Position numbers and translations under genes: made by a program. From NCBI GenBank assembly GCA_003543635.1, contig DNAE01000124.1:1-20898 (forward strand): a stretch of 20,898 bases of DNA, given 5' to 3'. The notes under the pieces were generated by a model, which was given only the letters and a program-made list of their open reading frames with translations, did no database searches and had not been told where the DNA came from. Shown one piece after another: positions 1-7,868 of the stretch. Origin of the DNA: Clostridiales bacterium. GTDB lineage: Bacteria > Bacillota > Clostridia > Saccharofermentanales > Saccharofermentanaceae. Each line of letters opens with the position of its first letter. Within the stretch, counting starts at the first letter, position 1.

Positions 1-341
1 AAACCGAGGAACTTAAGGATTCCGAGGTTAACGGAAGGATGAAGGCGGAGACCACCCTTGTAGGGTCCGATCGCACTGTTGAACTCGATACGGTAACCGC
101 GGTTTACCTGGATCTCACCCTTATCATCTACCCAGGGTACTCTGAACATGATCTGACGCTCAGGCTCTACGATCCTCTCAAGAACATGCTTCTCGACGAT
201 GTCGGGACGCTTGTCGATGACAGGCTCCAGGGACTGAAGGAACTCATGTACCGCCTGATAGAACTCGGGCTGTGAAGGGTTCTTTGCAATAACATCCTGC
301 ATAAGGTTGTTAAGATAAGCGTTCTCTAATTTGTATTCCAT
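1..341 (-). CDS. gdhA: NADP-type glutamate dehydrogenase, N-terminal part (runs off the window)
   Basis: Reading the minus strand from the ATG at 339-341 gives an open frame of 113 codons to the window edge. It carries the recognisable N-terminus of hexameric glutamate dehydrogenase: VEPERQIMFRVPWVDDKGE, then VNRGYRIEFNSAIGPYKGG and LRLHPSVNLGILKFLGF, where the GPYKGGLR.HPSV stretch includes the glutamate-binding lysine region. The enzyme reductively aminates 2-oxoglutarate with ammonium and NAD(P)H in the cytoplasm, a main ammonia-assimilation route in gut and rumen anaerobes. NADP preference is inferred from the family. A near-consensus ribosome site (AAGGCGG) precedes the ATG and a good promoter lies about 80 bases upstream, so it is probably transcribed alone. 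The plus-strand frame at 39-275 is its shadow. Confidence 0.95.
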   Translation of the reverse strand, partial: MEYKLENAYLNNLMQDVIAKNPSQPEFYQAVHEFLQSLEPVIDKRPDIVEKHVLERIVEPERQIMFRVPWVDDKGEIQVNRGYRIEFNSAIGPYKGGLRLHPSVNLGILKFLG

Positions 342-419
342 ATACTTTCCGCCTTTCTTTTGTTCCGATAACATGTATTTTTGCAAGTCGTCGGACATAA
401 AATTTCACAAATCAAAGAA

Positions 420-448
420 ATAATATATCAATTAACGGTAATATGCAA
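420..448 (-). promoter_or_regulatory. Probable sigma-A promoter of gdhA
   Basis: On the minus strand TTGCAT (443-448) and TATTAT (420-425) are separated by exactly 17 bases, matching the -35 and -10 elements at 4/6 and 5/6 positions. The start codon of gdhA follows about 80 bases downstream, leaving a 5' leader of roughly 70 bases in which I recognise no riboswitch. An imperfect inverted repeat overlaps the -35 element. Confidence 0.6.
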
Positions 449-463
449 TATTTAATTGCGCAT
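443..463. repeat. Imperfect inverted repeat over the gdhA -35 region
   Basis: ATGCAAT and ATTGCGCAT face each other across a short AT-rich loop with one bulged G. It overlaps the -35 hexamer of the gdhA promoter and lies just downstream of the stop of the 473-928 gene, so it could be an operator or a weak transcript end. No U-run follows on the minus strand. Confidence 0.3.
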
Positions 464-472
464 AATTCAAAA

Positions 473-928
473 TCAGGGATTCTGTTCACCGACTGTCGCA
501 ACGGTCACATTCTCAAAGGGATCCTGACTTGTCATCTCCTCCACATCACCGATACCGAACATCTTGCCGTACTGTTCCATATCGATATAGGGAACCACCG
601 CATTTATGCATATAAATAATAAAAGAACAAATATTATAAGCAAAAGACCGCGTCTTAAGATCATGAGATTTCTCTCTGTGTTATACCTGGCATCTATGCT
701 CCTCTTGGTGGTATAACCGACGAGCACATATACCTTGTTCATCTCCTTCCTCTTGGGCTTCCTGCGCTGATCGTTTATCTTGCGCTTAACGAAGTTCAAA
801 GCCCTGTTGGGAAGGTTACGCAAAGCACGCACCGTTGTCCTTCCGATGGAGCCGAAGACGCCGGTGATCACTTCTCCGATATTCCTGTCCTTCTTAACGG
901 CAGGCCTGTTTCCCTTAGAATTTCTCAT
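473..928 (-). CDS. Basic single-pass membrane protein, function unknown
   Basis: I do not recognise this 151-residue protein. Residues 1-90 are strongly basic (for example DQRRKPKRK near 53-61). Residues about 94-113 form one hydrophobic segment (GLLLIIFVLLLFICINAVVP). The last ~38 residues are acidic and should face outside by the positive-inside rule. There is no cleavable signal peptide, lipobox or LysM-like sequence. The annotated ATG has no Shine-Dalgarno sequence; a TATAAT (939-944) sits only ten bases upstream of it. An internal ATG (Met63, at 740-742) is preceded by AGAGGAAGGAG and would give an 89-residue protein keeping the membrane segment, so the start is uncertain. It follows the HTH gene by 28 bases on the same strand and is probably co-transcribed with it, facing away from lexA. 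Confidence 0.7.
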   Translation of the reverse strand: MRNSKGNRPAVKKDRNIGEVITGVFGSIGRTTVRALRNLPNRALNFVKRKINDQRRKPKRKEMNKVYVLVGYTTKRSIDARYNTERNLMILRRGLLLIIFVLLLFICINAVVPYIDMEQYGKMFGIGDVEEMTSQDPFENVTVATVGEQNP

Positions 929-956
929 GATCTATAAGATTATATAATTCTTTTAC

Positions 957-1466
957 CTATTTTTGAATCACGAATTCTTTCCGCTCCTCACCTCCATCGA
1001 GCTTCTCATCGAGAAGCCTTATGGCAGTCTCCTGCTGACGGAAGAACGTCGTCCTTGCGATATAAAGGAAACCGGCCACTTCAAAACACGTCATCTGTTT
1101 TACATACCTCATGTAAAGGATATCCGAATAGGGCGACGGCATCTCAAGGATCAGGAGCAATACATCCACGGCCTGCTTATAGTCCGAAAGGACCTTCTCG
1201 GCCTTGGCCATCTGCTTCTCGAAGAACTTCTGATAACCCATGGAGATATCGATCATCTCCCCGGTCATATCACCGTCGCTCTTGCCGAGATAGTACGTAT
1301 TCATTACTCTGATCTTGGAATGTCTGGTGTAATAATGGTCACGGAGCAGGTCGTTGCCGTCTGCGATGGCACACTTTGCATACCAGATGAGTCTTTTTGC
1401 ATACTTTCCGTCAAAATCCAGATCGTGTGCCAGATTCTTAAGTATCCTTTTGGTTTCTTCAATCAT
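957..1466 (-). CDS. Sigma-region-4-like helix-turn-helix protein (ArpU/DUF1492-like)
   Basis: This 169-residue protein has a helical N-terminal half rich in Lys and Asp. Residues about 107-155 resemble a sigma-70 region 4 fold: YSDILYMRYVKQMTCFEVAG, then FLYIARTTFFRQQETAIRLL. The pattern 'bulk of L.RYV, E.A..L, R.T.FR....A...L' is shared by ArpU-type and DUF1492 proteins, often found in Firmicute phages and integrative elements; family membership here is my inference by eye. It probably binds DNA or RNA polymerase. The ATG at 1464-1466 has a strong GGGGAGG ribosome site eight bases away. It is divergent from lexA, and the SOS box centre is about 38 bases upstream of its start, so LexA may repress it. 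No clear -10/-35 pair is visible for it. The plus-strand frames at 963-1523 and 1055-1312 are shadows. Confidence 0.75.
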   Translation of the reverse strand: MIEETKRILKNLAHDLDFDGKYAKRLIWYAKCAIADGNDLLRDHYYTRHSKIRVMNTYYLGKSDGDMTGEMIDISMGYQKFFEKQMAKAEKVLSDYKQAVDVLLLILEMPSPYSDILYMRYVKQMTCFEVAGFLYIARTTFFRQQETAIRLLDEKLDGGEERKEFVIQK

Positions 1467-1497
1467 TTCAGGTTCCTCCCCTCATTTTCGTCAAAAA

Positions 1498-1511
1498 CAA
1501 ACATGTGTTTG
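1498..1511. promoter_or_regulatory. LexA-binding SOS box between lexA and the HTH gene
   Basis: CAAACATGTGTTTG fits the Gram-positive SOS consensus CGAACRNRYGTTYG at all but one position, and its arms CAAACA/TGTTTG are perfect inverted repeats. It overlaps the -35 hexamer of the lexA promoter, the expected place for autorepression. Its distance from the divergent gene start at 1466 (31 bases) would also allow control of that gene. Confidence 0.8.
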
Positions 1512-1537
1512 ACATCGGTTTAAGTTTTCTATAAAAT
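1509..1537 (+). promoter_or_regulatory. lexA promoter
   Basis: TTGACA (1509-1514, perfect -35) and TAAAAT (1532-1537, 5/6 of -10) are separated by 17 bases. The SOS box covers the upstream part of the -35. The ribosome site and start codon of lexA follow within about 33 bases. Confidence 0.8.
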
Positions 1538-1557
1538 CATATTAAGAAAATATGTTT

Positions 1558-1562
1558 GGAGG
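1558..1562 (+). promoter_or_regulatory. Ribosome binding site that fixes the lexA start
   Basis: GGAGG lies seven bases before the ATG at 1570. An in-frame ATG at 1552 lies upstream of this site and would place the Shine-Dalgarno sequence inside the coding region, so 1570 is the better start. Confidence 0.8.
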
Positions 1563-1569
1563 TTTCGGT

Positions 1570-2223
1570 ATGGCAGTAACAAAGTCAGAGAAGTCCATCG
1601 ACCGCGTATACAATTACGTCAGGCAATTCATACACGAGAACGCACTCTCCCCCTCTGTAAGGGATATCTGCAAGGGTGCCGGTCTTAAATCCACATCCTC
1701 GGTCCATACTTATCTCAAGAAACTTGATGAGATGGGAAAGATTGAATATCGTCCCGGCATGAGAAGGGCAATAATACTTAAGAACAATCCGGATACGGAA
1801 ACAGCTGCGGAGATCAGTCCTGTCGCACCGAAGGCGGATGTGGTCGCTCTCCCCTGTATAGGTAAGATCACGGCCGGTGTTCCCATCTTCGCGCACGAGG
1901 ATTATTCCGAATCATTCTATGTAAGCAAGTCGTTGATCGGGAGCGATGAATGCTTCCTTCTTAAGGTCAGCGGAACAAGTATGATAAATGCTCACATACT
2001 CGACGGAGATTACCTGATCATCAGAAAGCAGAACACAGCTAACGAGGGCGACATCATCGCGGCTTTGATCGACGATGAGGCCACAGTTAAGAGATACGGT
2101 AAGCAGAACGGCGTTCCTTACCTCTTCCCCGAGAACGATCTCTTCTCGCCGATCCCCTTCAACACCGAGGGCTGCAAGATCCTCGGTAAGGTCATCGGCC
2201 TGCATAGATACTCGATCAGCTGA
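1570..2223 (+). CDS. lexA: LexA repressor of the SOS response
   Basis: This 217-residue protein has the winged-helix DNA-binding domain (residues ~1-70, with SPSVRDICKGAGLKSTSSVH as the HTH). A linker of about 20 residues leads to the S24 self-cleavage domain. The scissile Ala102-Gly103 lies in KITAGVPIF. The catalytic serine is Ser137 in SGTSM and the general base Lys174 in ATVKRYG, all in the family spacing. LexA represses DNA-damage genes and cuts itself when RecA filaments form. The start at 1570 is chosen over 1552 because of the GGAGG at 1558. The promoter carries an SOS box, indicating autoregulation. It converges on the miaA operon through a shared terminator. In many Clostridia lexA is also near miaA, so the context fits. 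Plus/minus overlapping frames are shadows. Confidence 0.97.
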   Translation: MAVTKSEKSIDRVYNYVRQFIHENALSPSVRDICKGAGLKSTSSVHTYLKKLDEMGKIEYRPGMRRAIILKNNPDTETAAEISPVAPKADVVALPCIGKITAGVPIFAHEDYSESFYVSKSLIGSDECFLLKVSGTSMINAHILDGDYLIIRKQNTANEGDIIAALIDDEATVKRYGKQNGVPYLFPENDLFSPIPFNTEGCKILGKVIGLHRYSIS

Positions 2224-2242
2224 TCCCAACCACTGAATCAAT

Positions 2243-2285
2243 AAAAACCTCCTTGACGTCAATATAACAGGTCAGGGAGGTTTTT
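2243..2285. terminator. Bidirectional rho-independent terminator between lexA and miaA
   Basis: AAAAACCTCCTTGAC (2243-2257) pairs with GTCAGGGAGGTTTTT (2271-2285), giving a 15-pair stem with one G-T wobble and a 13-base loop. On the plus strand the stem ends in a T run; on the minus strand it is followed by TTTTTATT. It should stop both lexA and the miaB-mutS-mutL-miaA transcript. Confidence 0.9.
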
Positions 2286-2287
2286 GT

Positions 2288-2320
2288 TTGCATTTTTGCA
2301 AGAATTACCAAAATGGTAAT
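2288..2320. repeat. Two short AT-rich inverted repeats downstream of miaA
   Basis: TTGCA-TTTT-TGCAA (2288-2301) is followed two bases later by ATTACC-AAAAT-GGTAAT (2304-2320). Both lie between the terminator and the miaA stop. Neither has a GC-rich stem. They may only be accessory hairpins in the 3' end of the miaA mRNA or protein-binding palindromes. Confidence 0.4.
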
Positions 2321-2332
2321 CATTTATTAACA

Positions 2333-3289
2333 TTATTTCCGATTCTTGAGGATTTCAAGGCAAGTTTCGGCATTTTCCCTTGATGTTCTTGTCCTGTCCA
2401 GCTTCACGATACCGTCAATATAGCGGTACCAGGTGAGCTGTCTCTTGGCATAGTGTCTGGAATTGAGCTTTATATCGTAGATCGCCTTATCGAGCATCGC
2501 CCTGTCATTCGTACCGTTATTTAGATATTCCTTGAACTCCTTATAACCGATCGCCTGAAAGCACGTGGATTTCTTATCGATATCAAGGGAATAAAGGAAT
2601 CGGGCCTCTTCCTCCAATCCCAGATCCATCATCTTATCGACCCTTCTGTTGATCCTGTCGTAAAGGATGTCCCGGGCATCCTCGTAATCGGGTTCAAAGA
2701 GGATAAAAGGATAACGGGGACCCGTCTTCTTTGAATCCCTGTTCCATTCCGTAAATGTCTTACCCGTGGCTCTATATACCGCCAGGGCCCTTATGACCCT
2801 CCTGGTATTGTTCCTGTGGATCTTCGATGCAGCTTCGGGATCTATTGATTCCAGCTCTCCGTATATCCCGTCGATCCCCGATGATCCCGCCTCTTCATAA
2901 AGACCGTTAACGATCTCGTCGGGAACAGGCTCATCCACATATCTGATGCCGTCCCTCAAGGCAGATACATATTGACCGGTACCTCCGCATATGACGGGGA
3001 GCTTTCCCCTTCCCATTATGTCTTCTATGGATTCGAAGCAGAGCTTGAGATAGTCGTTGACGGAGAAATCAGTTCCGGGATCCACGACATCGATAAGATG
3101 ATGGGGTATCTCTTCCCTTTCCTCAGCCGATGCCTTGGCTGTCCCCACGTCCAGATGCTTATAGATCTGCATGGAATCACAGGAGATGAGTTCTCCCCCC
3201 GTCAGCCTGCAAAGCTCCAGTGCCACATCGGATTTACCGCTTGCGGTGGGACCGCAGATTATGGGAATGGCGGAATAACCCTCGATCAT
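2333..3289 (-). CDS. miaA: tRNA dimethylallyltransferase
   Basis: MiaA transfers the dimethylallyl group from DMAPP to N6 of A37 in tRNAs that read UNN codons, stabilising codon-anticodon pairing. The 318-residue protein is of normal length. It shows the P-loop GPTASGKS (13-20), the substrate-contacting SCDSMQIYKHLDVGTAK, PHHLIDVVDP, GGTGQYVSAL, RRVIRALAVY and the C-terminal CFQAIGYKEF and SRHYAKRQLTWYRY tRNA-binding segments. Its ATG overlaps the mutL TGA by one base (TGATG), so translation is probably coupled. It is the last gene of the minus-strand operon; its product (i6A37) is the substrate of MiaB, encoded by the first gene. hfq, often found directly after miaA in Firmicutes, is absent here; convergent lexA takes that place. 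Confidence 0.97.
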   Translation of the reverse strand: MIEGYSAIPIICGPTASGKSDVALELCRLTGGELISCDSMQIYKHLDVGTAKASAEEREEIPHHLIDVVDPGTDFSVNDYLKLCFESIEDIMGRGKLPVICGGTGQYVSALRDGIRYVDEPVPDEIVNGLYEEAGSSGIDGIYGELESIDPEAASKIHRNNTRRVIRALAVYRATGKTFTEWNRDSKKTGPRYPFILFEPDYEDARDILYDRINRRVDKMMDLGLEEEARFLYSLDIDKKSTCFQAIGYKEFKEYLNNGTNDRAMLDKAIYDIKLNSRHYAKRQLTWYRYIDGIVKLDRTRTSRENAETCLEILKNRK

Positions 3290-5181
3290 CAGATTATCCT
3301 CTTAAACCTTTTCTCGAGGTCCGTAAGTGTTATCTTAAAGAACGTGGGCCTTCCGTGGGCGCAGTGGCAGGGATCCTCCAGATCTCTCATCTGGTTTATA
3401 AGGGACCAGGCCTCCTCCTCAGTGATCTTATCGTGGGCCTTTATGGCTGCCTTACATGCGGTGGTCTGGATAAGGGAGTCCCAGATCTTTCCCTTTACGG
3501 GAACCTCCTTCTTAAGGTCGCCCAGCACCTGCTCGAATATGACCGAGGGCTTTGACATCTTCTTCAGACGGTCCTCGGACCTGGTGGCTATGGGAATGGA
3601 TCTTAAGGCTATCTGGCGATCACCCAATACTTCTATATCAAATCCGTTCTCCACGAAGCTGTCCTTATTGTCGGAAACAAAGGAATGATCCGCTGCGGTA
3701 AGTTCCACAATCTGGGGAACCAACAGTACCTGAACGTTCCTCTTTCTCTCATCGTCGGATATCTTCTTGCTTGAGAACCTCTCGTAGAGCACACGCTCGT
3801 GGGCGGCATGCTGATCGATAAGATACACGTCCTCCCCGGACTCGATGATTATAAAGGTAGAGAACAGGAATCCCACGAGCCTTCCCTCCAATATCCTTTG
3901 GATATCGTCGTTGGGAACATCACCTGATCTTATGGCGACGGGAGTTCCGGCTTCCTTAACCTCTGGGGCCTCTTCTTGCTTTGCATCTTCCTTTATCTCC
4001 TCAGCCTTATCCTCCATGGAGGAAATGTCGGGCTTAAACTCCGATAATATCTCCAAGAGATCTGAGACCGCCTTAGAGGATTCGGCCGTGACCTTATTAC
4101 TCATGTCAAAACGGAGCTGTTCCCGTTCCTTCATGAGTTTCTTCTCCTCCCCGGGTTTCTCTTCTTTCCCGAAGGTAAAGGGAATATCATCGTTCCCCCC
4201 GGAAAGGGCATTTTTAATTGCATGATATACGGCCCTGAAAACATCGGACTCGTTGGTGAACTTGACCTCCGCCTTCTGGGGATGGACATTGACATCCAGT
4301 TCATTGGAAGGAACGAGCACCGATATGAAACATACGGGGAACCTGTTCTTCATGACGCTTCCCTTATATGCCTCATCGATGGCCGTGGAGATGGAGCGGT
4401 TCCTTATGACCCTGTCATTTACATAGATATACTGAAGGCCCCTGTTACCGCGGACAAGGGAAGGCTTTCCCGTGAATCCCCTGACCTTTATACCGTTATA
4501 TTCATTATCCAGCTCCACGAGATCCGATGTTACGTTCTTTCCGTAGATGCTGTATATCGCATCCCTCATGTCTCCGTTTCCCGGGGTCGTCAGGATGGTC
4601 TTCCCGTCCTTTATAACTTTAAAGGATATATCGGGATTAATGATCGCCGTCTTCTCCATAAAGGAACAGATATACATTCCCTCGGTGGAATCCCTTTTAA
4701 GGAACTTATATCTGGCGGGGATATTGGCGAAAAGCTCCCGTACCTCCACGGTGGTTCCCGTGTCACATGGGCGCTCGGTCACCTCTTCTTCAATGCCGTT
4801 ACAATATCTGACATAAGTTCCTATGTCGTTATCCGCCGTCTTGGTGAGAACGGAGCAGGTGCTGCAGGAAGCTATGGAAGCAAGAGCTTCACCGCGGAAT
4901 CCCTGGGTGGAAAGCTCATAGATATCCTCTATGGTCCTGATCTTTGATGTGGCATGTAAAAGGAAGGCCTTCTGTGCATCGTCGGGTTCCATACCGATAC
5001 CGTTATCCGTGACACGGACAAGGGAAATACCGCCGTTTGCAAATTCCACGGTTATGGCGCTTGCCCCGGAGTCGATGCTGTTATCCACGAGTTCCTTAAC
5101 CACGGAGACAGGTCTTTCTATGACCTCTCCCGCCTTGATCTTATTGGCTGTCAGGGGATCGAGTACGTTAATCCTTCCCAC
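3289..5181 (-). CDS. mutL: DNA mismatch repair protein MutL, endonuclease type
   Basis: MutL couples mismatch recognition by MutS to strand incision. The N-terminal GHKL ATPase is intact: Glu30 and Asn34 in KELVDNSIDSGA, DNGIGM (59-64), HATSKI (76-81) and GFRGEAL (94-100). A charged, low-complexity linker (about 345-425) separates it from the C-terminal dimerisation domain. That domain keeps the endonuclease motif DQHA-x2-E-x4-E at 456-467 and metal-site motifs ACKAA (575-579) and CHCAHGRP (605-612). So this is a nicking MutL, as in bacteria without MutH. The start is GTG (5179-5181), supported by GGAGG ten bases upstream inside the mutS 3' end; the gap to mutS is 2 bases. The 630-residue length is normal. 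Confidence 0.97.
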   Translation of the reverse strand: MGRINVLDPLTANKIKAGEVIERPVSVVKELVDNSIDSGASAITVEFANGGISLVRVTDNGIGMEPDDAQKAFLLHATSKIRTIEDIYELSTQGFRGEALASIASCSTCSVLTKTADNDIGTYVRYCNGIEEEVTERPCDTGTTVEVRELFANIPARYKFLKRDSTEGMYICSFMEKTAIINPDISFKVIKDGKTILTTPGNGDMRDAIYSIYGKNVTSDLVELDNEYNGIKVRGFTGKPSLVRGNRGLQYIYVNDRVIRNRSISTAIDEAYKGSVMKNRFPVCFISVLVPSNELDVNVHPQKAEVKFTNESDVFRAVYHAIKNALSGGNDDIPFTFGKEEKPGEEKKLMKEREQLRFDMSNKVTAESSKAVSDLLEILSEFKPDISSMEDKAEEIKEDAKQEEAPEVKEAGTPVAIRSGDVPNDDIQRILEGRLVGFLFSTFIIIESGEDVYLIDQHAAHERVLYERFSSKKISDDERKRNVQVLLVPQIVELTAADHSFVSDNKDSFVENGFDIEVLGDRQIALRSIPIATRSEDRLKKMSKPSVIFEQVLGDLKKEVPVKGKIWDSLIQTTACKAAIKAHDKITEEEAWSLINQMRDLEDPCHCAHGRPTFFKITLTDLEKRFKRII

Positions 5182-5183
5182 GA

Positions 5184-7868
5184 TCAGTCATCCTCCGTTC
5201 TTACTGTTTCCGTCAATTGATAAAGGATATTCATGGCCTCGAGGGGCGTTAATCTCGTTATATCGATATCCCTTATGGTCTGTCTGACCTTATCTTCCTT
5301 GCGGAATACCACATTGTCCGGGTTAAATATGGAATCCTGTCCCGGCATGGCCGCGGAGGATATGACCTCCACCCCGTTTTCCGTATCCACATTGCCCTTG
5401 ACCTTGAACTTGCCTATCCTCTCCAGTTCCTTGAGTATGGATCTGGATCTTTGGAGCACATCCGAAGGGATGCCCGCAAGCCTTGCTACTTCGATACCGT
5501 AACTGTCGGAAGTTCCCCCGGGTACGATCTTATGCAGGAACATGACGCCTTCATCGCTCTCCCTGACATCCACATGGCAATTGAATACTCCGTTGGTCAT
5601 GCGCTCAAGCTGATTGAGCTCGTGGTAGTGGGTGGCGAATATGGTCCTGGAATAAAGGATATTGGGATCCGTTATATATTCGATCACTGACCAGGCGATG
5701 GAAAGACCGTCATAGGTGCTGGTTCCCCTTCCCACCTCATCCAGGAGCAGAAGGCTCTTTCTGGTGGCATTCCTCAGTATGGAGGAGACCTCCTTCATCT
5801 CCACCATAAAAGTTGACTCTCCCATGGAGATATCGTCGGAGGCGCCGATCCTGGTGAATATCTGGTCCACTAAGCCTATCCTGGCTTCGGAGGCCGGGAC
5901 GAAGGAGCCGATCTGGGCAAGGAGCACGATGATGGCCACCTGTCTCATATATGTGGACTTACCGGCCATATTGGGACCCGTCAGTACCATGAGCCTCTTA
6001 TCGTCGTTAAGATCCGTATCGTTGGGGATAAAGCTTCCCTCGTTACCGATCATCTTCTCCACCACCGGGTGTCTTCCGTTCTTGATCTCTATGACCTCGG
6101 AGTTATCCACCACGGGTCTCACATAACCCTCCTCGGAAGCGAGTTCCGCAAGGGATGTGACGGTATCCAGCAGCGCCACCGCCCTGGCTGTATTAAACAG
6201 TCTTTGCGAGCAGGAATTGACCTGTTCCCTTATCTTGGTGAACAGTTCATATTCCAGGGAGATCCTCTTACTCTGGGCACCGAGGATCTTATCCTCCAGT
6301 TCCTTGAGCTTGGGACTTATATATCTCTCGTTATTGGCAAGGGTCTGCTTCCTGGTATATTCCGGAGGAAGTTCAGCGGTATTGCTCCTGGGGACATCCA
6401 CATAGTAACCGAAGACCCTGTTATAGCCGATCTTCAGGTTCTTGATGCCGGTCCTCTCCTTCTCTTCCTTCTCCAGGGACATTATATATTCCTTGGCATT
6501 GGTGGCGATCTCACGGAGCTCGTCTATCTCGGCGGAGTACCCTTTCTTGATTATGTCACCATCCTTAATGGTAACGGGGGCATCCTCGTTTATGGATTCC
6601 TCAAGAAGGACCCTGATGTCCTCCAGGGGGTCAAGAAGGCTCTTTATCTCCCGGAAGGTACCCTTTGAAAAATTCTCCAACGTCTCCTTAAGGAAGGGGA
6701 GCTTTCCCAGGGAATTCCTCAGGGATATCATTTCCCTGGCATTTATGCTGCCCAGGGAGACCTTAGCCGCTAACCTCTCGATATCGTATAGACCCGTAAG
6801 ACCTTCCATGATCTCACGTCTGTTTATAAACTTGTCGTTTGCCTCCTGGACGGCGTCCAGCCTTGAATTGATGGAGGAAGTGACGATCAGGGGCTCTTCC
6901 ACCCACTTGCGCAGAAGCCTTCCTCCCATGGCGGTCTTCGTACGGTCTATCGCCCAAAGAAGAGATCCCTTTTTCGATTTGGATCTTATGGTGGAGGTGA
7001 GTTCGAGGTTGAGCCTTGTGGTGAGATCAAGTTCCATGGTCTCGGAGAGCTTGAAGCACCTTATATCCTTAAGATGCATCACCTCCCCCGTCTGGGTCTC
7101 CCTGGCGTAGGATACCAGGGCGCTGATCGCGCAGAGCATAAGCTCATCGTCCTGGAACTTTTCCCTTCCCATTATGTTAAAGGACTTATCCTCCCTTATG
7201 GCGGAAGACGAGAACTCCCTTTCACTTCTTTGGGTGAAGGAAGTATGGAAGCCCTTAAGTATCGTCTTATATTCCGCCGTATCGGCGAAGGCGGGATTAT
7301 GAAGTATCTCCGAAGGAAGATACTTGCCGATAAGATTGATGAGGTGCTCGGAGTTATCCGCAAAAACAAGCTCCGTGGCTTCAAAATCCCCGGTGGTTAT
7401 GTCGGAGACCGCGACTCCGAACTGGGACCCCACACACATGATGCTCATGAGGTAGTTATTCCTGCGGTCGTCGAGATTTGCCGTATCCGTAAGGGTTCCG
7501 GGGGTCAGGACCTTAACGATACCCCTCTTTACCAGTCCCTTTGCCAGGGCAGGGTCCTCCAGCTGCTCGCAAATGGCCACCTTATGACCCAGGGACACGA
7601 GCCTGTTGGCATAGGTGGAGAAGGCGTGGAAAGGAACACCGCACATGGGCGCCCTCAGGTTATTACCGCAATCCCTGGCCGTAAGGGTCAGTTCAAGGGT
7701 CTTGGAAACGTAGAGTGCATCATCGAAAAACATCTCATAGAAGTCGCCGAGCCTGTAGAAAAGGATCGTATCGCCGAGTCTTTCCTTCATCTCGGCGTAC
7801 TGCTTCATCATGGGAGAGAGCTTCTCCCTGTCGATATCGGAAAGTCTTCTGGGATTATCGTTACTCAT
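5184..7868 (-). CDS. mutS: DNA mismatch recognition protein MutS
   Basis: MutS scans DNA, clamps at mispaired bases and recruits MutL. At 894 residues it is full length. The mismatch-reading Phe-x-Glu motif is Phe43/Glu45 in GDFYEMF. The connector, lever and clamp domains follow. The ABC-type ATPase has Walker A TGPNMAGKST (~632-641), Walker B LLLLDEVGRGTSTYDG (~705-720) and the THYHEL switch. A C-terminal tail of about 90 residues carries the helix-turn-helix dimerisation region. Its ATG overlaps the end of miaB by 4 bases (ATGA), and mutL begins 2 bases after its stop, so the three are almost certainly one transcript. The many long plus-strand frames across this gene (including a 345-codon one at 7074-8111) are shadows. 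Confidence 0.98.
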   Translation of the reverse strand: MSNDNPRRLSDIDREKLSPMMKQYAEMKERLGDTILFYRLGDFYEMFFDDALYVSKTLELTLTARDCGNNLRAPMCGVPFHAFSTYANRLVSLGHKVAICEQLEDPALAKGLVKRGIVKVLTPGTLTDTANLDDRRNNYLMSIMCVGSQFGVAVSDITTGDFEATELVFADNSEHLINLIGKYLPSEILHNPAFADTAEYKTILKGFHTSFTQRSEREFSSSAIREDKSFNIMGREKFQDDELMLCAISALVSYARETQTGEVMHLKDIRCFKLSETMELDLTTRLNLELTSTIRSKSKKGSLLWAIDRTKTAMGGRLLRKWVEEPLIVTSSINSRLDAVQEANDKFINRREIMEGLTGLYDIERLAAKVSLGSINAREMISLRNSLGKLPFLKETLENFSKGTFREIKSLLDPLEDIRVLLEESINEDAPVTIKDGDIIKKGYSAEIDELREIATNAKEYIMSLEKEEKERTGIKNLKIGYNRVFGYYVDVPRSNTAELPPEYTRKQTLANNERYISPKLKELEDKILGAQSKRISLEYELFTKIREQVNSCSQRLFNTARAVALLDTVTSLAELASEEGYVRPVVDNSEVIEIKNGRHPVVEKMIGNEGSFIPNDTDLNDDKRLMVLTGPNMAGKSTYMRQVAIIVLLAQIGSFVPASEARIGLVDQIFTRIGASDDISMGESTFMVEMKEVSSILRNATRKSLLLLDEVGRGTSTYDGLSIAWSVIEYITDPNILYSRTIFATHYHELNQLERMTNGVFNCHVDVRESDEGVMFLHKIVPGGTSDSYGIEVARLAGIPSDVLQRSRSILKELERIGKFKVKGNVDTENGVEVISSAAMPGQDSIFNPDNVVFRKEDKVRQTIRDIDITRLTPLEAMNILYQLTETVRTEDD

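Noticed and set aside
39..275. 78-codon plus-strand frame at the left end
   Set aside because: The minus strand over the same bases encodes an unmistakable glutamate dehydrogenase N-terminus; the plus frame is its shadow.
963..1523. 186-codon plus-strand frame opposite the HTH gene
   Set aside because: No ribosome site, no recognisable domain, and it would run through the SOS box and lexA promoter. The minus-strand gene has a strong ribosome site and an HTH pattern.
1552..1569. Earlier in-frame ATG for lexA
   Set aside because: It lies upstream of the GGAGG at 1558-1562 and has no ribosome site of its own.
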